From an uncultured bacterium (GTDB lineage Bacteria > Actinomycetota > Coriobacteriia > Coriobacteriales > Coriobacteriaceae), in assembly GCA_905215195.1 (NCBI GenBank), contig CAJMPF010000001.1, positions 1 to 39,011 on the forward strand: DNA of 39,011 nucleotides, given 5' to 3'. Shown piece after piece: positions 32,364-39,011 of this stretch (the stretch's first letter is position 1; each line of letters starts with the position of its first letter). The position numbers and the translations under genes are program-made. The notes below the pieces were generated by a model. That model was not told where the DNA came from, did no database searches, and was given only the letters and a program-made list of their open reading frames with translations.

Positions 32364-33803
32364 CTAGTCCAGACGACGGGTCTGCGCCACGTGCTTATAC
32401 CAGTATGCGCTTGCCTTGGGCGTGCGCTTCTGGGTTTCAAAGTCAACGTAGAAGAAGCCATAGCGCTTGTTGTAGCCATTGGTCCAGGAAAACTGATCCT
32501 GCAGGCTCCACAGGAAGTAGCCGCCCACGTTGACGCCCACCTCCATGGCCTTGAGCAACCAGCGCAGGTGCTGCTCGATGTAGTCGATGCGCGGCTGATC
32601 GTCCACAAAACCGTCCTTGTAGGGGTCCTTGTAGCCCATGCCGTTCTCGGTGATGAAGATCTGCTTGTAGTTGGGGTAGCGCTGCTTAATGTAGACGAGC
32701 AGATCGAACAGGCCCTCGGGATAGATGATCCAGTCCCAGTCGGTGGTGGGGACGCCGGGCTTGTTCACATGCTCGCCAATGCCCTTAACGCGCCAGCGGC
32801 CAGTGCCCTTCTCGCCCGTACCGTTGTGGTGCAGGTCGTTCTCGCCATCGTAGGCCTTCAAGAAGCGGCACTGGTAGTTGTTAACGCCCAGGTAGTCGTT
32901 GTAGAGCGCGGCCTCGCGCATGATTTCCAGATCCTCGTCTAGGATCTCGATGGTGCCGCCCGAGACGGCAGCCAAGCGGTTGGCGCACTCGAGGGTGTCG
33001 GGCGCGTAGTCGCCGCGGAAGGTGGCGTCGAGCAAGAACTGGTTCTGCAGCACGTGCTCGTTGTTGGCGGCTTTGATGTCGGCGGGGTCGTTCTCGTTGA
33101 GCGGATACTTAAACTCCAGCGACTGAATGACGCCGATCTTGCCCTTAAAGCCACCGTTGTGGAAGGCCAGTACTGCCTTGGCGTGGGCGAGCATCATGTT
33201 GTGCTCGCACTGGAAGGCCTCGGCCAGATGCGCCTTAACACCACCGGGGAAGGTGCCCTCGATGTAGGTGTTGGAGGCGTCGGCCCAGATCTCGTTAAAG
33301 GTGAACCAATAGGTCACCTGGTCGGCGTACTCCTTAAAGCAGAAGGTGGCAAAGTCCACAAAGGCATCGATGGTCTCGCGGTTGAGGAAGTCGCCCTTCT
33401 CAAAGAGGGCAAGCGGCGTGTCAAAGTGATGCAGCGTGACGAACGGCTCAACATGGTTCTTATGGCACTCGGCGAAAAGGTCGTGGTAGAACTGAACGCC
33501 CTCGGGGTTAATCTCGCCGGTACCGTTGGGGAAGATGCGGCTCCAGGCGATGGAGAGGCGAATGCCGTTGATGCCAAACTCCTCGCACAGCTCCAGGTCG
33601 ACGGGGTACTGGTTGTAGAAGTCCGAAGCGGGATCGGGGGAGAAACGCCCCTGGGCCTCCAGGAAGTCGTCCCAGGCGACTTTGCCCTTACCGTGAGTGC
33701 GGGTCTCGCCCTCTACCTGGTAGGCAGCGGTGGCACCGCCAAAGACAAAGTCCTCGGGAAACTGCGCGGGCGGGTTGGTGACGCTAGCAGGGTTAACGGA
33801 CAT
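32364..33803 (-). CDS. lacG: GH1 6-phospho-beta-galactosidase (cassette 3)
   Basis: The 479-residue enzyme is the closest of the three to streptococcal and lactococcal LacG: WDDFLEAQGRFSPDPASDFY, WSRIFPNGTGEINPEGVQFY, VEPFVTLHHFDTPLALFEKG, WFTFNEI (acid/base Glu), IFITENGMGYKD (nucleophile), FSWTNGYNKRYGFFYVDFET (phosphate site). It hydrolyses lactose-6-phosphate to glucose and galactose-6-phosphate. The ribosome binding site is weak (GGATAT), so translation may depend on the preceding EIICB gene, 70 bases upstream in the same operon. Galactose-6-phosphate would then need LacAB, not found here. Confidence 0.92.
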   Translation of the reverse strand: MSVNPASVTNPPAQFPEDFVFGGATAAYQVEGETRTHGKGKVAWDDFLEAQGRFSPDPASDFYNQYPVDLELCEEFGINGIRLSIAWSRIFPNGTGEINPEGVQFYHDLFAECHKNHVEPFVTLHHFDTPLALFEKGDFLNRETIDAFVDFATFCFKEYADQVTYWFTFNEIWADASNTYIEGTFPGGVKAHLAEAFQCEHNMMLAHAKAVLAFHNGGFKGKIGVIQSLEFKYPLNENDPADIKAANNEHVLQNQFLLDATFRGDYAPDTLECANRLAAVSGGTIEILDEDLEIMREAALYNDYLGVNNYQCRFLKAYDGENDLHHNGTGEKGTGRWRVKGIGEHVNKPGVPTTDWDWIIYPEGLFDLLVYIKQRYPNYKQIFITENGMGYKDPYKDGFVDDQPRIDYIEQHLRWLLKAMEVGVNVGGYFLWSLQDQFSWTNGYNKRYGFFYVDFETQKRTPKASAYWYKHVAQTRRLD

Positions 33804-33830
33804 GATGAAATATCCAATCGTCTAAATTGA

Positions 33831-33864
33831 AGGGCCAACCGGTCTTGGATAATCGGCTGGCCCT
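33831..33864 (-). other. Intercistronic hairpin, cassette 3
   Basis: AGGGCCAACCG (33831-33841) and CGGCTGGCCCT (33854-33864) pair with one G-U. It lies between the EIICB and lacG genes, as in cassettes 1 and 2. Confidence 0.55.
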
Positions 33865-33873
33865 GAGCGTTAC

Positions 33874-35643
33874 TTACTTCGAGAGTTGCTCGCTTACGAA
33901 GGCGAGAGACTTGTCACCGTTCTGGGAAAGCTCGATGTACTGCTTGCCACGGCAGGCGACGCACTTGTTGCCCACGCGCTCGCAGTCCTTCTGCAGGTCG
34001 GCCAGGTAGCTTGCGGCCTGCGGGGCCAGTACGACCAGGTCAAAGTCGGGGAGCATGTCGACGTGGTTGCCATATGCCTCGGCAGCGGTCTCAAGATTGA
34101 TGCCGCGCTCCTTGGCGGCCTTGGCCAGCGCGTTGGCGAGCAGGCCCGAGGTTCCGCCACCCTGGCAGAGCACGAGTACGCGCTTGCCGTTGAGGTCGCT
34201 GGCGGGCGTTGCCTCAACGGCGACAGCGGCGGGAGCGGCATCGGTCTTTACGGCCTCGGCAGCGGCGCCGGCGGCAACGCTCTTGGCGTCAGCCTTGCCC
34301 TGGAAGGCGTCGTTGAGCTTGGCGGCCTTCTCGGCGTTCTTGGCGGCGAGCTCCTCCTGGGAGATCTCGGCCTCCTCGGCGCACTTCTGGGCGTCATAGG
34401 CACGGAAGAACGGATAGTACAGAACGAAGTCGACGACCAGGATAAGGGCGAGCATCACAAAGGCGAGCGGCTGGAAGCCCAGGCCCATGATGGTGCCGAT
34501 GGGGCCGGGGACGGTCCAGGGCAGGGTGTACATAAAGCCGTTCATGCCCAAGAAGTCGATAAAGATCTTGAGGATCCAGATGTTGGCGATCGGGGCAAAG
34601 ACAAACGGGACAAAGAAGACGGGATTGAGCACGATGGGTGCGGCGAACAGCAGCGGCTCGTTGACGGCAAAGCACACGGGAACGATAGCGGCCTTACCGA
34701 CGGCGCGCATCTCCTGGGACTTGGCCAGGAAGCAGAACATAAAGACCAGGACGAGCGTGGCGCCGGTGCCGCCCATGCAGACGACGAAGTACTGGGCACC
34801 CTGGGTCAGGACAGCGGAAGCGTGCTGGCCAGCCTGGAACGCAGCCAGGTTGTCGGTCATGTTGGCAACGAGCGCGGCGGCGATGGCGGGCTCGACGATC
34901 GAGGGGCCGTGGACGCCCACGAACCAGAACAGGCTCATGGCGCCGTAGATCACAGCGAGGCCGATGTAGCCATCGGCAGCGGTGAACAGGGGCTGGAACA
35001 CCTGGATGACGCCCTGGGCAAAGCAGAAGCCAAAAGCAGCGCGGAAGACGATGTCAAAAACCCAAAAGACGGTGATGCAGACGGAGAAGGGGATGATGTC
35101 CTTGAAGGTCTGCGAGATGTTGGGCGGAACCTGCTCGGGCATCTTGACGGTGATGTTGCGCTTAATGAAGAACTTGTAGATGATGCCGGTCACAAACGCA
35201 GCGATGAAAGCGGTCAGCAGGCCCTTGGAACCAAGGTAGGTGGTGTTGAAACCGCTGGCGGCGTCCGTGGCGATCGTGTCGCTCGAAAGGAGCAAGAAGC
35301 CGATGATGGCCGCGCACATGCACGAGATAAAGTTGATCTGGTTGTTCTTGGGCAGATCGCGGTTCTGAGCGTCGGCGAAGTGCTTGGCCGTGGTGGCGGC
35401 GCAGGCGATGGCCAGGATGCCCATGGAGTAGTTGTAGCACTTCCACAGGGCGTTGTTGATGTCATCGGGCCAGTAGAAACCCCAGATGTTGGGGACCGAG
35501 GCTACCAGGCAGAAGATGGACGAGAAGATGATGATGGGGATGACGGAGATAAAGCCGTCGCGGATCGCCTTGAGGTACTTGTTGCGGGCGATCGCGTTGA
35601 AAAAGGGCTGGCTCTTTTCGATGATGGCGATGAGTTGCTCCAT
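33874..35643 (-). CDS. lacE: PTS EIICB, lactose-specific type (LacE-like, cassette 3)
   Basis: The 589-residue fusion resembles LacE of lactic acid bacteria over its length: QLIAIIEKSQPFFNAIARNK, YNYSMGILAIACAATTAKHF, NRDLPKNNQINFISCMCAAI, FWFVGVHGPSIVEPAIAAAL, GQHASAVLTQGAQYFVVCMG, FAVNEPLLFAAPIVLNPVFF. EIIB carries Cys near 493 in VLVLCQGGGTSGLLAN. It imports lactose as lactose-6-phosphate. The linker is Ala-rich. It heads the operon with lacG and is divergent from lacI at 36001. GGAGC stands before the ATG. It depends on an external IIA, probably lacF at 37220. Confidence 0.93.
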   Translation of the reverse strand: MEQLIAIIEKSQPFFNAIARNKYLKAIRDGFISVIPIIIFSSIFCLVASVPNIWGFYWPDDINNALWKCYNYSMGILAIACAATTAKHFADAQNRDLPKNNQINFISCMCAAIIGFLLLSSDTIATDAASGFNTTYLGSKGLLTAFIAAFVTGIIYKFFIKRNITVKMPEQVPPNISQTFKDIIPFSVCITVFWVFDIVFRAAFGFCFAQGVIQVFQPLFTAADGYIGLAVIYGAMSLFWFVGVHGPSIVEPAIAAALVANMTDNLAAFQAGQHASAVLTQGAQYFVVCMGGTGATLVLVFMFCFLAKSQEMRAVGKAAIVPVCFAVNEPLLFAAPIVLNPVFFVPFVFAPIANIWILKIFIDFLGMNGFMYTLPWTVPGPIGTIMGLGFQPLAFVMLALILVVDFVLYYPFFRAYDAQKCAEEAEISQEELAAKNAEKAAKLNDAFQGKADAKSVAAGAAAEAVKTDAAPAAVAVEATPASDLNGKRVLVLCQGGGTSGLLANALAKAAKERGINLETAAEAYGNHVDMLPDFDLVVLAPQAASYLADLQKDCERVGNKCVACRGKQYIELSQNGDKSLAFVSEQLSK

Positions 35644-35704
35644 GCAATGCTCCTAAGAGTCGGTGGGTTAGCAACGATGGTAGCTTTTGACGTTCGGTTG
35701 CCAA

Positions 35705-35842
35705 AATGTTGACGTTGCCATTTTGTGACACAAAAAAAGAAGCGAACCGGTGGTTCCTGTGCCTGCGAACCGTCGATTCCTTACGCGTAAACGTTTGAGC
35801 CGCCCGGTGGCTCTGTGTTTGCACAATGGCAACGTTAACATT
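35705..35842. promoter_or_regulatory. LacI-type operators of cassette 3, two sites
   Basis: AATGTTGACGTTGCCATT (35705-35722; reverse AATGGCAACGTCAACATT) and AATGGCAACGTTAACATT (35825-35842), about 120 bases apart. The wide spacing would allow DNA looping by a tetrameric repressor; the first lies close to the EIICB start. Confidence 0.78.
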
Positions 35843-35878
35843 TGGGCGACAAAAGCCGTTCGGGGAAGCAAAAATGTC

Positions 35879-35909
35879 GGTGAACGGTAGGTTTTGGGTG
35901 GTGAGCGTA
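35879..35909 (+). promoter_or_regulatory. Tandem GGTRARCGGT pair upstream of lacI of cassette 3
   Basis: GGTGAACGGT (35879-35888) and GGTGAGCGTA (35900-35909), 21 bases apart; the second copy overlaps the -35 area of a promoter whose -10 may be TATACT at 35929-35934. Confidence 0.58.
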
Positions 35910-35969
35910 TGGTGGGGGAGGCGTTAGATATACTTGAAGACGTTTCATTTGACTGCGTAGGGTGCCACC

Positions 35970-35987
35970 AATGGCATCGTTGACATA
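35970..35987 (+). promoter_or_regulatory. Third LacI-type operator of cassette 3
   Basis: AATGGCATCGTTGACATA lies 13 bases before the lacI ATG and matches the other two cassette 3 sites, pointing to autoregulation. Confidence 0.65.
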
Positions 35988-36000
35988 GAAAGATCAACCT

Positions 36001-37005
36001 ATGGCCGCTGTTAAAAAATCGGTTTCCGTTAAGGATGTGGCGCTCCTCGCGGGCGTCTCAGAACAGACGGTCTCGCGCACTGTCCACGATTCGCCCAGCG
36101 TGCGCCCCGAGACCAAGGAGCGCGTGCGTGCCGCCATGCGCGAGCTGGGGTATCGCCCCAATTTTGCCGGTCGATCGCTGCGCCGTGGCAAGTTTAAGAC
36201 CGTCGGCGTCGCCATGTTCAACATTACCGGTACTGGTAACCTCGACCGTATGGAGGGCTTTGCCGCCGCGGCCGACAAACATGGCTATGCCATCACCCTC
36301 ACTAAAGTAGATGGACATCCCTATACCCTCGAGAGTGCATCGTCGCGTATGAGCGCGCTGCCGGTAGACGGCATGGTCGTGATCATGAATCGCATGCCGG
36401 CGGACTTTGGCACCTTCGAGCCGCTGCCCGGCATGCAGACGGTGCTCGTTACGATGCTGGAGCACCCTCTCTGTTCAACGGTCGATAACGACCAGTTCGA
36501 TTGCTCGCGCCAGGTGGTCGAGTACTTGCTGGGGCGGGGGCACAAAACCGTGCACTTTATTTCGTGTCCCGAGCGCTCGCTTTCGGGCATGCGGCGCGAG
36601 GAAGGCTGGCGCGAAACATTGCGCGCGCATGGTATTGAACCGCCGCGACTCGTCCGTGGGGATTGGACGGCACAGAGCGGATATGCTGCTGGTCAGGCTC
36701 TGGCGGAAGATCCGACCTGTACGGCCATTTATGCTTCCAACGATGCCATGGCCTACGGCTGCATTCGCGGGCTCGAGTCGTGCGGAAGGCATGTGCCCGA
36801 GGACGTGAGCGTGGTGGGTGTTGATGACAGCCTGGGCGATATCGTGCCCGACCGTCGCCTGACCACGGTGCGCTTTGACAACAAGCGCGTCGGCATGTGG
36901 GCGGTCGACAAGATTGCCGGCGCCGATGGGGGTGCGTCTGGCGTGGAGCACATGCTGATTCCCGGTGTGCTCGTAGAGGGCGATACGGTGCGCGACTTGC
37001 GTTAG
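36001..37005 (+). CDS. LacI-family regulator (cassette 3)
   Basis: The 334-residue protein has HTH KSVSVKDVALLAGVSEQTVS, with recognition helix starting Glu-Gln and ending SRTVH (VN in most relatives), hinge RPNFAGRSLRRGKFKTVGVA, and the sensor domain (EHPLCSTVDNDQFDCSRQVV, TAIYASNDAMAYGCIRGLES, VPEDVSVVGVDDSLGD). AAAGATCAACCT precedes the ATG; it lacks a strong ribosome binding site. Three AATGGCAACGTTAACATT-type operators lie between it and lacE. It should be the lactose (galactoside-phosphate) repressor of lacEG. Confidence 0.9.
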   Translation: MAAVKKSVSVKDVALLAGVSEQTVSRTVHDSPSVRPETKERVRAAMRELGYRPNFAGRSLRRGKFKTVGVAMFNITGTGNLDRMEGFAAAADKHGYAITLTKVDGHPYTLESASSRMSALPVDGMVVIMNRMPADFGTFEPLPGMQTVLVTMLEHPLCSTVDNDQFDCSRQVVEYLLGRGHKTVHFISCPERSLSGMRREEGWRETLRAHGIEPPRLVRGDWTAQSGYAAGQALAEDPTCTAIYASNDAMAYGCIRGLESCGRHVPEDVSVVGVDDSLGDIVPDRRLTTVRFDNKRVGMWAVDKIAGADGGASGVEHMLIPGVLVEGDTVRDLR

Positions 37006-37036
37006 GGTGCGGCCCTGTTTGGGTTGCCGCTAATTG

Positions 37037-37137
37037 TGTTCGATATTGTTCAGATTGGTTTAAAAACCGTTCACGGGCGAAAAGTGACCGTTCATAGTTC
37101 GAAAGTACGTTTTGAGCTGTTCTTTTTTGTTTGAATG
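37037..37137. promoter_or_regulatory. lacF control region: TGTTC repeats and a 21-bp motif pair
   Basis: TGTTCGATAT/TGTTCAGATT (37037-37056) and TGTTCTTTTT/TGTTTGAATG (37118-37137) are 10-base-phased direct repeats like those before the DeoR gene. Between them ACCGTTCACG (37066-37075) and ACCGTTCATA (37087-37096) are reverse-orientation copies of the GGTGAACGGT motif, 21 bases apart. Confidence 0.6.
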
Positions 37138-37219
37138 TTATTGCTTCTGTCATACACAACGCAGCGCGTATGCCCGGACGCGATGCTCTCCATTGGTTCA
37201 TATGTGAAAGGAACGCAAT

Positions 37220-37558
37220 ATGGCAACCAAAGAAGAAATCTCGATGGTTGGATTCGAGATCGTCGCATACGCAGGTGACGCCCAGACCGATCTGCTTGCA
37301 GCGCTCGATGCTGCTCGCGAGGGTGATTTTGAGAAGGCCGAGCAGCTGCACAAGGATGCCAGCGATGCGCTCATCGGTGCCCACGACACGCAGACCAAAC
37401 TGCTTTCGCAGGAGGCCGGCGGTGGCGAGATGGAGATGACCTTCATCATGGCTCACGCTCAGGACACTCTCATGACCACTATGATCCTGGAGAAGCAGAC
37501 CCGCTTTACCATCGATGCCTATAAGCGCATCGCCGAGCTCGAGGCCAAGCTCGCCTAA
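37220..37558 (+). CDS. lacF: PTS EIIA, lactose/cellobiose family
   Basis: The 112-residue helical protein forms a trimer and passes phosphate from HPr to EIIB of lactose-type permeases. His79 in FIMAHAQD is the phospho-histidine and Asp82 the metal-site residue of LacF; MVGFEIVAYAGDAQTDLLAA is the first helix. Length is normal. GAAAGGAA stands before the ATG. It is alone: the next gene is separated by a terminator. Since none of the four EIICB proteins in the window has a IIA domain, it is probably shared among them. Its promoter region carries TGTTC repeats, suggesting control by the DeoR protein. Confidence 0.95.
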   Translation: MATKEEISMVGFEIVAYAGDAQTDLLAALDAAREGDFEKAEQLHKDASDALIGAHDTQTKLLSQEAGGGEMEMTFIMAHAQDTLMTTMILEKQTRFTIDAYKRIAELEAKLA

Positions 37559-37588
37559 CGAGCCCTCACAACCAAGTCCCCTTCCAAA

Positions 37589-37619
37589 AGCTCTGCCGCT
37601 ACCCGCGACAGGGCTTTTT
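37589..37619 (+). terminator. Terminator of lacF
   Basis: AGCTCTGCCGC (37589-37599) pairs with GCGACAGGGCT (37605-37615) with one mismatch and is followed by TTTTT. Confidence 0.82.
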
Positions 37620-37650
37620 CCGTTCTCCTCCCCGCAACTCATCCCGAGAT

Positions 37651-37690
37651 AGTCATTGGGGACGTTCTTAAACGACTAGTCATTGGGGAC
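37651..37690. repeat. Two direct copies of AGTCATTGGGGAC
   Basis: The 13-base sequence occurs at 37651-37663 and 37678-37690. TTGGGGAC also occurs near 13930. Such TTGGGGAC strings are common dispersed intergenic repeats in many bacteria. Confidence 0.5.
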
Positions 37691-37783
37691 AGTCTTGGTG
37701 CGCTCCGTTCGTCCTCCCGTTCGATTTTTGCTCGGTGGGTATACTTCCTTTCGCATTAAGCCCCGGACTGAGGAGGTATCCAA

Positions 37784-38806
37784 ATGCCGGATAACGGGTC
37801 AATACAAAAAAGAGACGCGCACGAGATGGCTCATGGGCGTCCTGTCCAGATAACCGAGCACACGACGGTAACCGAGCTGCAGCCCAGTCTGTCCGATGTC
37901 GTGTGCGCAAACAAAAAGCTGCAGATTGGCTTTATCGTTGCTCTCGTGGTCCTGGCGCTGCTGTCGGGCTTTGTGGCTCGTCCGCATTTCGCCGATACCA
38001 AAACTTGGGACTCCACCATCGAGGTCATCGACCAAAAGAAGGGTAACGTTTTGGCGCTCACGGCTTCATGCGTTGCTCTATCTGCGGGTATTACGGCGCT
38101 GCCGGGTGATACGGGAACGCCGGTTGCCGAGCAGCTCGCACAGCTTTCGGGCAACCTTGGTATCGTGCTTGCCGTGCTATACCTAGAGAAATATTTGCTC
38201 ACGATTTTGTGGTCGGTTGGCCTGGGCATCTTAATCCCGTTTGCGCTGGTGCTCTTTGCGGTGTCGCTCGGCATTCACGGGCGCTGGAGCACGAGCGCTG
38301 TCCTGCGCCGTGTGGCGACGCGCGTGCTGGTGGTTGCCGTGATCGGCATGGCGTTGGTGCCCGCGAGCGTATGGGTGTCGCAGAAGGTCGATGAAACGTA
38401 TCGCGTAAGTATTGAGCAAGCTGAGCAAAAGGCTGCGGACGCGGCCGACACCACGGACAAGTCAGCCGAGACCAGCTCAAAATCGAACAAGAAAAAATCC
38501 GAGGCCACGGAGTCCAAAAACGTGCTCGAGCAGTTGACTGATGGGGCATCGAGCCTTGTTACGTCGGTGACCAGCGGCGCCAAGCAGATGACCGACGAGA
38601 TCGTGCAGCAGGTGACCAATCTGATTGAAGGCGTCATCGTGATGATCGTGACCTCGTGCGTTATCCCGCTGCTGGTGCTCGTGGCGTTCCTATGGCTAGG
38701 ACACGTGCTGCTGGGGATCGATATTTCCGGCCCGGCGAACTATTTGACGGGCCGCTTTCTGGGTGCTCCGTCCAAGCACGCCAAAAAGGGTGGGCAGTCC
38801 GAGTAA
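37784..38806 (+). CDS. Integral membrane protein of unknown function
   Basis: The 340-residue protein is not one I recognise. After about 45 polar residues there are hydrophobic segments near 47-67 (IGFIVALVVLALLSGFVA), 90-107, 125-165 (two helices, ILWSVGLGILIPFALVLFAV), 180-200 (VLVVAVIGMALVPASVWVS), and 283-310 (VIVMIVTSCVIPLLVLVAFL). Residues 205-245 are charged and Ala/Ser/Lys-rich (QAEQKAADAADTTDKSAETS), with amphipathic helices after them. AGGAGGT stands before the ATG. It is alone between terminators; no link to sugar uptake is visible. Confidence 0.75.
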   Translation: MPDNGSIQKRDAHEMAHGRPVQITEHTTVTELQPSLSDVVCANKKLQIGFIVALVVLALLSGFVARPHFADTKTWDSTIEVIDQKKGNVLALTASCVALSAGITALPGDTGTPVAEQLAQLSGNLGIVLAVLYLEKYLLTILWSVGLGILIPFALVLFAVSLGIHGRWSTSAVLRRVATRVLVVAVIGMALVPASVWVSQKVDETYRVSIEQAEQKAADAADTTDKSAETSSKSNKKKSEATESKNVLEQLTDGASSLVTSVTSGAKQMTDEIVQQVTNLIEGVIVMIVTSCVIPLLVLVAFLWLGHVLLGIDISGPANYLTGRFLGAPSKHAKKGGQSE

Positions 38807-38841
38807 CTAAAACAGCTGTATATACCGGGGAATACCGCCGA

Positions 38842-38875
38842 AGGGCGGCCGAGACGCGTTCTCGGTCGCCCTTTT
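38842..38875 (+). terminator. Rho-independent terminator
   Basis: AGGGCGGCCGAGA (38842-38854) pairs with TCTCGGTCGCCCT (38860-38872) with one G-U and is followed by TTTTG. Confidence 0.88.
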
Positions 38876-38911
38876 GTTTGTTGAACACATGGTCGCTGCG
38901 TCCGCGCCCGG

Positions 38912-39009
38912 CTCAAACGGTCAGCAATCATCCGTGAACGGTATTTGTTCAAAAAAGAACAAAGATAAACAAATAGTTGTTGCAGTTACTGTTCGAATGT
39001 GTTCAAATA
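38912..39009 (+). promoter_or_regulatory. Control region of a gene beyond the window
   Basis: CTCAAACGGT (38912-38921) and CGTGAACGGT (38933-38942) form a 21-base motif pair. TTTGTTC-AAAAAA-GAACAAA (38944-38963) is a palindrome, and TGTTCGAATG/TGTTCAAATA (38990-39009) is a 10-base-phased repeat. The same combination precedes lacF, so the next gene is probably part of the same regulon. Confidence 0.55.
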
Positions 39010-39011
39010 AA

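Noticed and set aside
37631..37783. Possible small gene between lacF and the membrane protein
   Set aside because: Frames here lack ribosome binding sites and cover repeat sequence; only the direct repeats are supported.

Overview
The window is a carbohydrate-uptake island from a GC-rich, low-redundancy anaerobe. Gene content and style (mannose-family and lactose-family PTS permeases, LacG-type phospho-galactosidases, GntR, DeoR and LacI regulators, strong purine-rich ribosome binding sites, GC-rich coding) suggest a gut Coriobacteriia, most like Collinsella. That assignment is inferred from style and recalled protein resemblance, not from a search.

Layout. (1) 1-2240: a membrane-anchored SurA/PrsA-like protein, then a reverse-strand Cro/CI regulator with a DUF2975 membrane partner. 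(2) 2240-9640: an amino-sugar module with a mannose-family PTS (IIA, a YajC-like protein, IIB, IIC, IID), a GntR/UTRA regulator, agaS and nagA. (3) 9700-13450: flavodoxin, LacX-like mutarotase, LacC-type kinase, a broken nagA tail, a YhcH-family protein and tRNA-Thr(CGT). (4) 13446-16275: an orphan IIB whose phospho-histidine is tyrosine, a 151-bp inverted-repeat element, galM and a DeoR-family regulator. (5) 16395-22166: GntR, a DUF7916-like protein, a first lactose-family EIICB, a DeoR-gene remnant and a Fic protein under a 32-bp-arm palindrome. (6) 22200-37005: three paralogous cassettes, each made of a lactose-family EIICB, a LacG-type glycosidase and a divergent LacI regulator. (7) 37006-39011: a stand-alone lactose-family IIA, an unknown membrane protein, and regulatory DNA for a gene beyond the window.

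How it fits together. The mannose-family PTS would deliver GalNAc-6-P or a related amino sugar. NagA would deacetylate it, AgaS would give tagatose-6-P, and the LacC-like kinase would give tagatose-1,6-bisphosphate. The lactose-family EIICB proteins would bring in phosphorylated beta-galactosides that LacG enzymes hydrolyse. Four EIICB proteins but only one lactose-type IIA occur here, so that IIA probably serves several. LacAB isomerase and tagatose-bisphosphate aldolase are not in the window.

The most unusual material is regulatory. The three LacI cassettes carry related but distinct 18-bp operators, and the LacI proteins differ at exactly the recognition-helix positions known to set specificity. 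A GGTGAACGGT-like motif recurs as pairs with exact 21-bp spacing in front of six genes or operons. A TGTTC motif recurs in 10-bp-phased direct repeats near the DeoR gene, the shared IIA and the window end. Nine copies of an exactly 57-bp hairpin element lie in four intergenic gaps.
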